Positions 11,851 to 24,335 of a DNA stretch of 64,000 bases are shown here, one piece after another. Made by a program: the position numbers and the translations under genes. The DNA comes from Phymorhynchus buccinoides. Lineage: Eukaryota > Mollusca > Gastropoda > Neogastropoda > Raphitomidae. The notes under the pieces are model-generated. The model made no database searches. It saw only the letters and a list, made by a program, of their open reading frames with translations, and was not told where the DNA came from. Every line of letters begins with the position of its first letter. Within the stretch, counting starts at the first letter, position 1. Where the stretch lies: contig CM065713.1 of the NCBI GenBank assembly GCA_017654935.2, forward strand, positions 10,663,893 to 10,727,892, read 5' to 3'.

Positions 11851-12599
11851 CATGGATATCCGTTCTAGAGCCACTCACCTAACAGAGTACCAATCCGTTC
11901 TTAGTCTGCTCGCTTGTAACAGAAAGTTGAAAACACAAACTAAAACCAAAGTCTCTCTATTCTGTGCTAATAAATAGTGAGTAAAAAATACAGCACAATG
12001 AGTTGATTAATTAAACAAACACAAGGTAAAAAGCTTGTTCCGATCTCCACAATATTTTTTAAGACTAGCAATCATGAATCAAACTACTACACAGTACAGT
12101 AGTACTAACATCAGAGACACGTTGTTCAGTAACACAGGCGACTAATTAGTACAATTCTTTTTGGATCACTTCATGCTCAAACAACACTTGCAACCTGATA
12201 CTAACAACTTGAAAACCTCCTGGTGGCAAAGACCCGAAACCTTAGTAAATTAAAATAACCAGTATGACTGTCACGAAACAGCTTGCCCAAATGAATTTAA
12301 AAGAAGAAAAACAACAACTCAAGACTAAGGATGCTTGAGCAGGCCCGCGAGGCCTAGTTGTCCTATCTGACCTAACTGACCTGTGACTGAACTAGCTGTG
12401 CTTGCCCATTTCCGCATCCCCTCATTTTTGGCCCCCTCCTCTCTCCCTTCCCCCCCCTTTTATCACTTTTAAAACTTTTTTTTAACACCATTCACTCTCT
12501 CCTCCACCCTTTCTCGCTGTGGGCACTTCTGCATGCAGTAATCGTTACCTCCCTTTCCATTAAAGGCCACACAGAATGATACAGACAGCAGTAACTTCT

Positions 12600-13060
12600 T
12601 TTCCTTTTTTGTTTTGCTGTCCCTCTTCTGGGCTGTAGTATCGTTGCCCAACGCCGCTCATCAAATCGGAGTCCCAGTCGGAGCCACATCTCGCATGTTC
12701 AGGTCGCAAGAATCGAGACCACCAGTCCCAGCGGAGCGAATCTAGTTAGGGGCCGTCCAGGAGGCAACCAACCGAAGAGATACTGCACTGCTGCTGAGTC
12801 ACTTCGGTGGCAGTTCAGTAGGAGCCCTGTTCAGGACACCCACCTATTAAGCCCCCACTGTGACGACATTATTATCCCTAGTCGGCGGTAGCCAGCGGAG
12901 TGAGGTCCTCCTCCGAGTGTACGGCCACCACGACCATCTCCACCGACAGTTCCCCAGAACAACCTGATCCAACATTACGTTGATCCGAACTGGACTGGAC
13001 CAGAACCAAAACTGAGTCACCTAGAGAGCAAGGCTTGCAAGCACAGAATTTGAGATTTTT
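12600..13060 (+). repeat. Repeat J, copy 1
   Basis: It aligns with 17085-17530 over several blocks: GGAGGCAACCAACCGAAGAG, CACTGCACTGCTGCTGAGTC, TTCAGGACACC and CACCGACAGTTCCCCAGAAC. Mid-GC, no intact frame. It is likely the body of a retroelement. Confidence 0.75.
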
Positions 13061-13649
13061 ATTTTTATTTTTTAATGATTGAAGATGACACAGTAACTTC
13101 TATAATTATATTACATTTTATTACATTTTTTCTATACAGTGGTATTCACTTGTGTGACAGCTCAAAAACCCCAACCCCACCACACAATTTAAAAAAGAAA
13201 TGAGGAGTGAAAACATCTAAATCATAAAAATAAATCTTCTGCATTTCTTCCCCACCACCATCATCATTTTTGATGGCTCTGTTGCATAAACGTGGGACTT
13301 TGGTCAGGCAAAACTGTAGATCAAAACATAGCCGCTCCGTATGATCGACGTTGATATAAAATGGAAGGGAAATTTTTTTGGGAAAGCAGGGGAAAGGGGC
13401 AGTCGGAGAAGGTGATGGCACAGAATGTGTGTGTGTGGAAGGAGGGCTTGGATTGGGGCGGGGGGGGGGACACGTGGAGCGGGGGGGGGGTAGGAAGGGA
13501 TAGGTAGGGAAAGTGTGACGGGGAGTAGGGGGCATGTTTATCAAAACATACAGTGAAGACAATTTGATAAATCTTTGAAAACATTGTAAGCACACAGTGA
13601 CCACACACACACATTAAGAAACACTGGAACCTTTACTGTCAAGGAGATG

Positions 13650-13785
13650 GGGGTGGGAGAGAGAGAGAGGACAGAGAGGAGAGAGAGAGGGAGAAGAGAG
13701 TAGAGAAAGAGAGAGAGAGAGAGAGAGAGTAGAGAGAGAAGAGAGAGACTAGAGAGAGAGAGAGAGAGAGGAGAGAGGACGAGCT

Positions 13786-13822
<37 letters not shown>

Positions 13823-13899
13823 ATAAGCAGGAGAGTGCGAGAGACTAGAGAGGAGAGAGAGGGGAGGAGAGAACGAGCTAAAAGAGAGAGTAGCAGAAG

Positions 13900-13942
<43 letters not shown>

Positions 13943-13950
13943 AGACTCAG
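13650..13950. repeat. GA microsatellite block
   Basis: About 300 bp of (GA)n with scattered interruptions. Similar blocks occur at 20588-20667, 39608-39660, 46418-46902, 47180-47352, 47415-47790, 57775-57870, 60420-60760, 62880-63100 and 63255-63470. All long open frames there are repeat translations. Confidence 0.95.
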
Positions 13951-13959
13951 CGAGTGAAC

Positions 13960-15590
13960 TGAGTGGGGGAGGTCATCATCATAGAATCAGTCAAGCTCAA
14001 ACAACTCCTACTTGTTTGACCAGCTGGACTGCTTTCGAACCCCAACTTATACTTACACGGGCTAAATTAGAGACATCCAACGCATCTCAGAAAACACCAA
14101 ACGAGCTTATACATAATCAAAAAGCTGGCGATGTGTTATGCAATCATCTCGATGTAGACAGGCCTCAGAAAAATTATAGTAAAAATCAAGCGACGGATTT
14201 AAATAGCTAACAACAATGGCCGAAAGGGTGCAAGGGGCGATCAGTGGACGATGTCTTCTCCAGACAATAGACATGTCCATCGACAAACACGAATAATATC
14301 TTTTCAACATGAAATCAGACGTGTCAAATTCAACTATTTTTCCAAAGTACCGGACATGAAGACTGTTCCAAGCGATCCCTCGATGTTGTGAGCGGGCCCT
14401 AGCAGAGCGGCCTTTGCGATTAGCATGTCACTGCAGCCGTCAAATAAAAGGGATCATTCTGCTTCGCGCGTGGAAGCCAAGCGGCAACACGGCACTCACT
14501 GACATTTTTCTATTCTCCTACGTACTCCATTTTCGTGTGCGATTGAAGCCACTTGCCCAATTTTGCAAGAAGGTTGGGTATCCTCGCCGCAACTTAGGCA
14601 AACGATCGACGGGACTAACAGTCCGTCGTTATGCAAACAGACTGGAAAAGCGACAGTGGCACCCAAACAAAAGCACATGCAAGACCGTCTCATTTCAACA
14701 ATGCGGCATTACGCATGCGCAATAATAATTTGCCGTAGCGTGGCCTTGTCGTAAACTTGGGTGCTGACGAGAAGAAAGAAGGTGCAAACAATAACAAACC
14801 GTATCGATTTCATTTAATTGATTTAACGCGCAAATTGCCGACTCATTCGTATCAACATTTTCAGTACAGGAGAAAAGAGTATAAATTAATGTCACGATCG
14901 ATCAATAATAATAATAATAGCAGTCGCTTGTTTTTACGACATACCTTTCTGGCAAATGCACCTTCTTATGCAGTTGGTGCAAGCCAGATGCAAAGCTTTG
15001 CGATACAGTTCAGCGACAAAATGTATCACTTGACAATAATGGCCGATTAATTGAAAAACCCCGAAAGAATGGACTAAATAGGGTGCTGCAATTGAAGGAG
15101 ACAATTATAAGTTGCACCACCCAGTTATGGGTGAAAAATACTGAATCAAGCTTAAGTTGGCACACGCCCCTTCAGGCAATCCTCCCCCCCCCGCCCCCCC
15201 CCCCCCCCCACGACCCCCCCACCCCGCCCCCCCCTCCCCCCCCCTTCCCAGTGCACTCCTCCGACACATGTTCTGCAACCTCCCTGAGGCCTGTTTTTTC
15301 CTCACACGCGCCAATCTTTGCCTAACTCACTATCTTTTCCTAAATCGCGCCATACTTAAGCCAATGTTAAAAAGTAAGAACATGGCTCAAGTTTTGCTTT
15401 AATAATCACTAAATCGCAAAATCTTTAGTCCTGGGATTTGCCCCCTTTGCCCCCACAAGGCCACTACACCCTATGCAGCTCCCTGGACTCCCCGTGGAAA
15501 CTCCCCTTTACAAATCATTTGGTCCGCCCCTGACATGTATACTCGGTAATCTTCTAGAGAAATGAAAGTGGCATATATGGCATATTATAA
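13960..15590. other. Higher-complexity stretch without recognised gene, with a poly-C block
   Basis: From 14000 to 15100 the sequence has mixed composition with many CpG and no simple repeats, but frames are short and no family is recognised. A poly-C block with few interruptions covers 15183-15247. Confidence 0.4.
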
Positions 15591-16180
15591 ATACTAGCGC
15601 AACGCCTAGTACTGGCAATGCACCATACTGGTAACACCTAGTAACGGTAACGGCAAGTACTGGTAACGCTGAGTACAGCAAATTTTGAAGCGATTCGGTT
15701 AAGAAAAACGGCAGAGTTATAAGGCCCCGTTTCCCGTTGGCGCTGCTCTGAGAGTGACGCGCTCTCCCGATTATCTTCAAATTTGCTGCCAGGCTTTGCC
15801 CGTGGCCATAGCAAGCATGACAGCAAATTTGAAGCAATTCGGTTAAGAAACGGCGGAGTTATGCGTGAAAAGGTGAAGCGGCGTATAGCGCGCGCGTTTC
15901 TGAACCGATTCGCTTCCGGTTTGGCACACCGATAGTCACCGTCCTCGGTCATCTACCTGCCAAATTCGAAGGCAATCGGCCCAGAAACACCGGAGCTACA
16001 GGCGCCGAAAGGCCGTCGGATGCGCGTTTCGCGCATTTGCCGCCCAGCCGCGCAAATGACACGGCCGCCTCGGTTGCAGTTGCCATCGCCCCGTTAGGGC
16101 TCACAGCAAATTTGAAGCGAATCGGTCGAAAAAACGGCGGAGTTATAAAGGCCCGCCCTCGTCAGTTTCAGACAGACAGA
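15590..16180 (+). repeat. CpG-rich repeat K, about four diverged units
   Basis: The motif GCAAATTTGAAGCGAATCGG followed by AAAACGGCGGAGTTAT recurs at about 15668, 15820, 15958 (diverged) and 16105. Spacing is about 140-150 bp. CpG content is far above the window average. It closes with CAGACAGACAGACACACAG. Confidence 0.7.
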
Positions 16181-16339
16181 CACACAGACACTATCATGTC
16201 ACACACACACGCACAACACACGGGACAGTTGGCTTTTTACTATATGATATTTTCAAACCTGCTGAGTTTACGAGCGAGAAGGTGATATTGTTTTGTTGTG
16301 TAAGTGGCTGTGTGTGTGTGTGTATGTGTGTGTGTTTGT

Positions 16340-16985
16340 TAACAGCATATCACCATGAAGGAATAAAGATAGGAAGATGAAACTTGATGCGCATGTAGAC
16401 TAGGTACTGTAGATGTGGCCTTTTGGTGTCAAGGTCAAGGTCAAGGTCATGACCTTGACATATGACCTTGAAAACTGAAAATCTATTTTTAGCCATATCT
16501 CAGGCACCAGTCAACATAGGATGTTGAAAACTTGGTATGAAGGTGGTTTGGCTTATGCTCCTTCCGAATATTGTTCACCAATCAAGGTCAAGGTCAAGGT
16601 CAAGGAGATCGCTGGACCCTAAAAGTTGGGGGGTCGGAAAAATGGAGTTCCAAAGATAACAGCATATCACCATGAAGGAATAAGGATAGGAAGATGAAAC
16701 TTGATGTACATGTAGGCTAGGTACTGTAGATGTGCCTTTTGGTGTCAAGGTCAAGGGATCATGACCTTGATGTATGACCTTTGAAAACTGAAAAAAAAAA
16801 TGTAGCCATATCTCAGGCACCAGTCGACATAGGATGTTGAAACTTGGTATGAAGGTGGTTGTAGGCTTTAGGTGTATGAAAGAGTTCAAGCTCCTTCCGA
16901 ATATTGTTGGCACCTCTAATCAAGGTCAAGGTCAAGGTCAAGGAGATTGCTGGACCCTGAAAATCGGGGGGTTGGAAAAATGGAG
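16340..16985 (+). repeat. Repeat I: two tandem units rich in CAAGGTCA
   Basis: Two roughly 310-bp units share CACCATGAAGGAATAA, GATAGGAAGATGAAACTTGA, CATATCTCAGGCACCAGTC and GAAGGTGGTT. Each has clusters of TCAAGGTCA at both ends. Further pieces lie at 17850-17905 and 33405-33500. Such repeats are common in molluscan DNA from general knowledge. Confidence 0.8.
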
Positions 16986-17084
16986 TTCCCAAGATGAAAT
17001 CAGGTGGGAATGTTGGCTGGGTATTTGTAAATGTGCCTTTTTTCTTTTTTTTCGCTTTTTTCTTTTTTGCTGTCCCATCTTTCT

Positions 17085-17530
17085 GGGTTGTACAGTGGCG
17101 TTGCTCCCACGCCGCCACCGATCGTTCCGAATCCCAATTCGCAGCTACACCCCGGTTTGTTCAAGTCGCAGAAACCGAGACCAGCAGTCCAAGGGGAGCG
17201 AATCTATGTTAGGCCGTCAGGAGGCAACCAACCGAGGAGACACTGCACTGCTGCTGAGTCACACTTCGGTGGAGTTCAGTGGAGCCTATTCAGGACACCA
17301 CCTACTAAGCCCCCTACTGACGACACTATTCTCTTAGTCGCGGAGCCAGCGTGAGTGAGGTCCTCCTCCACCCCGAGGGGGCCACCACGACCGTCCACCG
17401 ACAGCTCCCCAGAACACACTGATCCCCATGACTTTGACCCAAACGCACCAAGGCATAGACTGGATTGGAAACCGAAACTGAGGTCACCATGAGAGCAGGG
17501 CATGCAAAGCCACAGAATTTTTTTTTGAGA
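17085..17530 (+). repeat. Repeat J, copy 2
   Basis: The same family as 12600-13060, here preceded directly by a CAAGGTCA repeat. Both copies end in GCACAGAATTT/CCACAGAATTT followed by a T-rich run and ATGATTGA. Confidence 0.75.
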
Positions 17531-18226
17531 CATTTTTTTAAAAATTTTATGATTGATGGAAAATGAGGCCGATGATAACGATGATGATGATGCTATGGAG
17601 TTCCGTATCGGTCTGAGACTGCATGTTTTTTTGCCCCCCCCCACAGGGCTGTATTCTACGCTTCCTTTCATAATGATATCCCGGCGTTAACCAGGCCCGA
17701 GAACTACAGACACCTGCAGTGTTGGTCTTGCAATTAGAGCAACACTCTCATAATCGCATCCGTTAAGCGGATGGAAAACTCGACTGTGTGGTTTCAGTCT
17801 TCCCATTTGAGCCCATAGCCACTCACTCTGGGTAGGAGTCGGTCCTAAATGTGCCTTTTGGGGTCAAGGTCAAGGTCATGACCTTGATGTGTGACCTTGA
17901 ACACTAGCAACGCGGGGGATTCTCGTATGAATTAAATTATAAATTATTATTAATTATTAAAACAGTTAAGTGGACAATCACTTACACGGATGGTGATTGT
18001 CACATTTCTTCTTCTTCGATCACTCTGACAGTCTCCTATCAATTATGAGCGCAGATGCGTCATGCAGCCGTTTTATGCGCCTAACGTTAGACCCAGCAAG
18101 TCCGACTTTGGATGATGATGAGATTAGCGTTCTATTAGGCGTAGCCTCTTAAGGACAATATTCCTGAAGACAAAGTTCTCGGTGAGGTGGTGATGATGAT
18201 GATGATGGAAGTTGATGGGACAGGAA

Positions 18227-19259
18227 TTAACGCCTTTCACCGCCAATGTCGCATTTTTAGCACCACAGTGATTTAACACCTATGTTATTAAAAGGCATCT
18301 GGGACCAGACTAAACTCCAGATAGGTAGTGGGGCGACCCATCCCCAACCCAGCGGGGTAGCAGGTGGCGGATAGCGACACAGCCTTCAGATATGGAGGCT
18401 AGCAGCAATATAAGCCAGGCTTGCCATGACGAATAAGCTGCTCTGGTCCAACTGGCGGTGTTCCTATTAAGGTGGGGTGGGTCAGCAGGTGGCACTGCTG
18501 TCCTCTCAAAATGCCCCAGGCATCCATATAGGAACATCATGCGACTAAGAGGCGCATTCAAACCTCTCGCCCCCTGTGCTCACAGGGCAGGTCTCTTGAC
18601 CATCAGCTAAGGGCGACTAAGAGGCACATTCAAACCTCTTGCCCCCTGTGCTCACAGGCAGGTCTTTTGACCATCAACTAAGGGCGACTAAGAGGCGCGT
18701 TCAAACCTCTTGCCCAATGTGCTCACAGGGCAGGTCTTTTGACCATCAGCTAAGGGCGAGGTAACCCTAACAGAAACCCTGAGTGCTGGAGACGGAGGTG
18801 TTGGGCCGCAAGGCGCACTCTGACAAACCACGACACCACGCATCAACTGCCATTATGACACTTGGAGACAGGATTGAAAGAGATGGTGCTCTCCCTGTGG
18901 GGATCCACCAGGCAGGTGCAGCGCCGGGCTCCGTGCCTCAAAACCCCGGAGCCCCTCCAAGACAAGCTGTACACGGGTCTGTGGACACCCTGCAGAGGAC
19001 CGCCAATTTCGTCTCAAGATCTGGACTCCAAGTGTGATCGGCGATCGACAAACAAACAAAAACAAACTAAAAGGCATCAAATTGGAGTCTACTACCCAAA
19101 GACCCTATTATTGTCTTAGTTTTAGGAAGTAAGGATAGACCTTATTTTATATACGTCACAGAACAATCCTCAATACTGCAGATGGATTTTTTTTCTCGGA
19201 CCGAGGTACATTTAATGGAAATATTTCCTCTGAAATATGGCTGGCAGTGAAAGGGTTAA
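18227..19259. mobile_element. TTAA-flanked MITE D, copy 1, interrupted
   Basis: The left end is TTAACGCCTTTCACCGCCAA and the right end GGCTGGCAGTGAAAGGGTTA(A), mutually inverted, with TTAA at both edges as in piggyBac-like elements. A 769-bp insert occupies 18300-19068. Confidence 0.8.
18300..19068 (+). mobile_element. 769-bp non-autonomous retroelement with target duplication
   Basis: It is flanked by perfect 10-bp direct repeats AAAAGGCATC (18290-18299 and 19069-19078) and ends in an A-rich (ACAA)n tail. Inside, a roughly 71-bp unit (CGACTAAGAGGCGCATTCAA, CTCACAGGGCAGGTC) is repeated three times at 18541-18760. No reverse transcriptase frame is present. Confidence 0.8.
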
Positions 19260-19379
19260 TGACGTGGCAGACGTCGTCGTTGATGATTCCGGCACTACGT
19301 TGCACACCCCTTACAGACGAGGATGCACTTCCGGTTACTGGAACATTTCGGACGGAATCCGAGTTGAAGAATGTCTTGT

Positions 19380-19590
19380 CATGATGCTGAAGTCAGTATC
19401 CATGTAGGTTGTTGATCTTTGATGCAGGTGTTGGCATCTATTAGGCGGTAGGAGACTTGAGCATTGTGAGACAAGTCGAAGGTTGTCCAGGTGATCCTGT
19501 AGTCCGCTGATCTTGTTTCGTTGGTGCAGTCTGAGCAGTCTTCTCCCCCAAAGGCCATCTTCAGGGCCACCGGCCGTTGCCATGGGGAAA
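19380..19590 (-). CDS. Possible isolated exon, unidentified
   Basis: The minus strand holds an open frame including FGGEDCSDCTNETRSADYRI, TWTTFDLSHNAQVSYRLIDA and a downstream stop. The composition (Cys pair, WTTFD, aromatic-rich) looks more protein-like than the flanking repeats. The ITWTTFD...YRL pattern is weakly reminiscent of a fibronectin-like fold, but I cannot assign a family. It may equally be a relic of a mobile element; a longer frame overlaps it. Confidence 0.2.
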
Positions 19591-20499
19591 TAGAGATATC
19601 TTGTGAATAGTGTTAACGCGTACACAGACCTTAACCAATCCATTCTCGTGCCTTTTCAAGGTTTTTCTCAAGAAATTCTGACAAATATGTTCTCCATCAG
19701 GAGGGATCTATATGCTGGGCCTAACTCTTTCTTTGGAGACAGGAAAAAAAAAAATATTGAGAAAAATATCTAGAGGGCAAAAGGCTTCAAAAGCCTACAG
19801 AGCCTAAACTGATACGATGATATGATAGGCGCATAACAGTAGCCTGTACAGCTGCCCTAATTGACAGGAAACTGTCTGAGCAATCAATGAAGAAGAAATT
19901 CAGATAAAGACTCTCCTTCAGTTTTTGTTTTTTTTCAATCCAGTCAATATTTATTATCCCCATTAAAATTAACAAGGACATTTTTTTTTAATTCGTTTTG
20001 TGTGTATATTGACAGGGTTGCTGTTAAAGTTATGAACATATTCTGATGAAATTGTGTACATTTAAAGTGTCATGCAGCAAAGTTTATCTTAATTTTGTCT
20101 TATAGGAGATTGGAACTGTAACCAATTTGGATCACATTTTTTTGTCCAAGCTTTTGACAGAAGGTGAAAACCCATTCTTGGAGGAGTTCTTTTGCGATTT
20201 TTATTTTTGTTTTTTTGCAGCCACCATGTGTAAAAAATGGTCAAGTCTTAGTCAGTCAATTTCCATGCTTGTTATTTGGCACACACACACCACAATTATA
20301 TACACACACACCACAACTATACATACACATCATGTGTGTGTGTGTGTGTGTGTGAGAGAGCATGAATGTGTGCGTTTTGGTTTTGTGGGTTGTGTGTGCA
20401 CGCATGTGTGTGTGTCTGTGTTTGTGTGCGTGTGTCTGTCTGCGTGCGTACGTTTTTTGTGTGAGGGTGTTTGTGTATGTGTGTTGGTGTATGTGGGTC

Positions 20500-20584
20500 A
20501 GTCCATGCGGCTCGGTTGCTGTGCTTACCGAATGGGGTATGAACGAGTTGGCTTCGATAAATGTGTGTGTGTGTGTGCGTGTGT

Positions 20585-20623
<39 letters not shown>

Positions 20624-20626
20624 GAT

Positions 20627-20667
<41 letters not shown>

Positions 20668-20805
20668 GCTTTGTATATGCGCTGTTACTGGTTGGTGTCA
20701 CTCTTGAATGCTGTTTTTGTTTGTCTGTTGATGAATCATTGATTGTAAAGTGCTTTGGGCTCATCTGAGGTAAAGCGCTATATAAATGTACAATTATTAT
20801 TATTA
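20500..20805 (+). repeat. Repeat Q with internal GT/GA microsatellite and SINE/LINE-type tail, copy 1
   Basis: The 5' part is CAGTCCATGCGGCTCGGTTG, followed by (GT)n(GA)n, then TTGCTTTGTATATGCGCTGT and the tail AAAGCGCTATATAAATGTAC with (ATT)n. A reversed copy lies at 57960-58245. A tail-only relic is at 47060-47100. Confidence 0.75.
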
Positions 20806-20945
20806 CATCACATACACACACACCACATCACAATTATACACACACACACACCACACCACACACACACAATTATACATACACACACCACACCACACCACAC
20901 CACTTGCACACTACATACACCCACCACCACCACAACAACAACAGT
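20806..20945. repeat. CA-rich tract
   Basis: CACACACCACA-type repeats directly downstream of repeat Q. From 20946 to 21190 nothing is recognised. A reversed SINE C head is at 21195-21310. Confidence 0.8.
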
Positions 20946-21464
20946 CACAGCAACAGAGTTTAGAGTTTTGACGTTTATTCATTTTTGTTTCAAGTGAAAA
21001 AAATATAATATAGATCATCAACATAACAGTTAATTATCATGGAAGTGGAATGGGAGTGAGAAGAGAGCAGGATGTTGGAGGATGGGGGGTGGGGGGGTGG
21101 ATGGGATAAATCATAATTAACATAATTATCATCAAACTGCAGCATCACCAGCGCCAGGCGGTACACCTTCGGGGCCTGCTCCAAAGAAAGACTAGCCGAA
21201 GTCAGACATGCTGGGCCTAACTATTTCTTAGTTAGGTGCACAACGGCAGCATGACGCATCTGCGCTCATAATAACAGGAAACTGTCTGAGCGAACGAAAA
21301 AGAAGAAGAAGAAAGACTAAATTAGGGAGTAGGGGGCCATAGATCAGAGTAGTGGTAAATGAAGGGCAGGAGCTGTGCCGGTCGGGGTTTGTCCCCGGTG
21401 AGCGCTACGCTAGCCGGAGTGGTCTTGCCTAGATGCCGCAAAAGAAAGGTCTATGGCCCATTGT

Positions 21465-22890
21465 CTTACTGTCATACCATCAGGACAGTAAAATTTTAAC
21501 TCACTGTCATACCATCAGGACAGTACTTTAAACTCACTGTCATACCATCAGGACAGTACTTTAAACTCACTGTCATACCATCAGGACAGTACTTTTAAAC
21601 TCACTGTCATACCATCAGGACAGTACTTTAAACTCACTGTACCATCAGGACAGTACTTTAAACTCACTGTCATCCATCAGGACAGTACTTTAAACTCACT
21701 GTCATACCATCAGGACAGTACTTTAAACTCAATGTCATACCATCAGGACAGTACTTTAACCTCACTGTCATACCATCAGGACAGTACTTTAAACTCACTG
21801 TCATACCATCAGGACAGTACTTTAAACTCACTGTCATACCATCAGGACAGTACTTTAAACTCAAAGTCATACCATCAGGACAGTATTTTAAAAACTCACT
21901 GTCATACCATCAGGACAGTACTTTTAAACTCACTGTCATACCATCCAGGACAGTATTTTAAACTCACTGTCATACTCACCATCACAGACAGTACTGTCAA
22001 ACAGTACAAACTGTCATACCATCAGGACAGTACTTTAAACTCACTGTCATACCATCAGGACAGTAGTTTATAAACTCACTGTCATACCACCAGGACAGTA
22101 CTTTAAACTCACTGTCATACCATCAGGACAGTACTTTAAACTCACTGTCATACCATCAGGACATTACTTTAACCTCACTGTCATACCACCAGGACAGTAC
22201 TTTAAAACTCACTGTCATACCATCAGGACAGTACTTTAAACTCACTGTCATACCATCAGGACAGTACTTTAAACTCACTGTCATACCATCAGGACAGTAC
22301 TTTAACCTCACTGTCATACCATCAGGACAGTACTTTAAAAACTCACTGTCATACCATCAGGACAGTACTTTTAAACTCACTGTCATACCATCAGGACAGT
22401 ACTTTAAACTCACTGTCATACCATCAGGACAGTACTTTAACCTCACTGTCATACCATCAGGACAGTACTTTAAACTCACTGTCATACCATCAGGACAGTA
22501 CTTTAAACTCAGTTACCAGGACAGTATTTTAAACTCACTGTCATACCATCAGGACAGTACTTTAAACTCACAGTCATACCATCAGGACAGTACTTTAAAA
22601 CTCACTGTCATACCATCAGGACAGTACTTTAAACTCACTGTCATACCATCAGGACAGTACTTTAAACTCACTGTCATACCACCAGGGCAGTACTTTAAAC
22701 TCACTGTCATACCATCAGGACAGTACTTTAAACTCAATGTCATACCATCAGGACAGTACTTTAAACTCACTGTCATACCATCAGGACAGTACTTTAAACT
22801 CACTGTCATACCACCAGGACAGTACTTTAAACTCACTGTCATACCATCAGGACAGTACTTTAACCTCACTGTCATACCATCAGGACAGTA
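21465..22890. repeat. 33-bp minisatellite, about 43 units
   Basis: The consensus unit is CTCACTGTCATACCATCAGG plus ACAGTACTTTAAA. Units vary by A-run length and a few substitutions. Each contains ACTGTC, a 10-base loop and GACAGT, an inverted pair. Because 33 is divisible by three, frames stay open on both strands (minus-strand period MTVSLKYCPDG), but nothing else suggests coding. Confidence 0.95.
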
Positions 22891-22998
22891 CAAGTTTTTT
22901 AAACTCGCAAAGCGCTCTCCCCTTTCCGTTGAGTAATAGCCTTCATGGGCTCCTTCAACGTAACAAATACAGACAAGGGACAGTCATTAGACAACACT

Positions 22999-23177
22999 AC
23001 AGTGGACCCTCCCTTATAAGACCTTAAAAAATCATCCCAAATGAGGTCTTATAAGGGAGGGGTCTTGTAAGGGAGGTAATTTTAAGACTCACAAAGAAGG
23101 GCAATGTTTCAGAGAAATAGGTCTTATGTGGCAGGGAGTCTTATAATGGGAGGTCTTATAAGGGAGGTTCCGTTGTA
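22999..23177. mobile_element. MITE E, copy 3
   Basis: TACAGTGGACCCTCCCTTAT at the left and GGGAGGTTCCGTTGTA at the right, with the interior AAGGGCAATGTTTCAGAGAA shared with other E copies. From 23178 to 24117 no gene was seen; a G-run lies at 23214-23240. Confidence 0.82.
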
Positions 23178-24117
23178 CCACCAACATCCTTCGTCGAAGT
23201 CGGAGTGTGGCTGCGGGGGGGGTGGGGGTTGGGGGGTGGGGGAGCACATCATCTTTAACCACTCTACAAAATTTGAAGTGATTCTGACCAGTGGTTCACA
23301 AGGAATTGTGCAGACACAAAAAAACAAAACACCACAAAAAGAACAAAAAAACATGCAAGAACCATTACAATATCCCTCCACTTTGGAATGAGACGGAAGA
23401 CTAATTACATGACAGTGAGAAAACAAGGCGGCTTTATACTGAAAATTCTCCGCCCTCGACTCGTGTACTGGATTGCATGCGCCACCTACGCATAAAATTA
23501 TCACCTTTGCACGTCACAAAGAGGCAGTATAAAAGCCTCATTAGACATCAACACATTTTGCCAACATTGCCACAGCTACAGTATATTCTCAATTGAGCAG
23601 TACATATGTATGTCAGTTTCTCACATCCATCCATGACGTAAAGACCCACCAGATCACATGTCAAAATCACGGGTTTCATGCGTTTTCCCTCTTATAGCTG
23701 GTAAGAAATCTTGTTTTGACCAGGTCTGACTCCCATACAAATGCCCCCAAAATTCAAAGCGAAACATCATTTTAAAGAGCGGCCTCAATTTGAAATTTGC
23801 ATGTGGGTCACAGCTACCCAGAAAAAAACAAGGTTCTTACTCGTGGTGCGTCAGTGTGTCTTTAAAGTGTCTGAAAACACAGTTCCAAACACGCTCAGAT
23901 ACATTGGAATTTGATTGTGTTGTATAGATGAACATGAAAAATTGCTCAAAATGAAGTAGAAAGGCAGATTTTCTAGAATTTTATTTGTATTTTTAATAAA
24001 AGTCGATGTCGCAAGACTGCAGCTTTTCCTTTGCTGTGACGTTAGTGGCACTGAAAGTGAAAGTAACATTCAATCTAAAAATAGACCCAATACTTCCAGT
24101 GCATTTTCCCTACTTTC

Positions 24118-24335
24118 CGCCATGAAGAACGAAAAATGGTGTCTTACGTCCTCTCGGTCTGGAACAGACACATATGGGACATTTGTAGATACAAAGATGG
24201 TGGGAACAATACTGGAGGCAATGCCTGGAGGCAGTGCAACACCAGTAAAGTCCCGATTTTTTAACATTACAGATAGGTGTAGCAGTAACCACGCCTCGGT
24301 TAAACCTCATCAGCTGTGGTACCGCCACTATATTG
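24118..24335. repeat. Repeat H, main copy
   Basis: It shares GGAGGCAATGCCTGGAGGCA, CACATATGGGACATTTGTAG and GTAACCACGCCTCGGTTAAA with 4466-4676. A reversed fragment lies at about 46110-46225. No coding sense was seen. Confidence 0.7.

Noticed and set aside
21465..22890. CRISPR-like array
   Set aside because: Repeats are contiguous 33-bp units with no unique spacers, and the context is eukaryotic, so it is a minisatellite.
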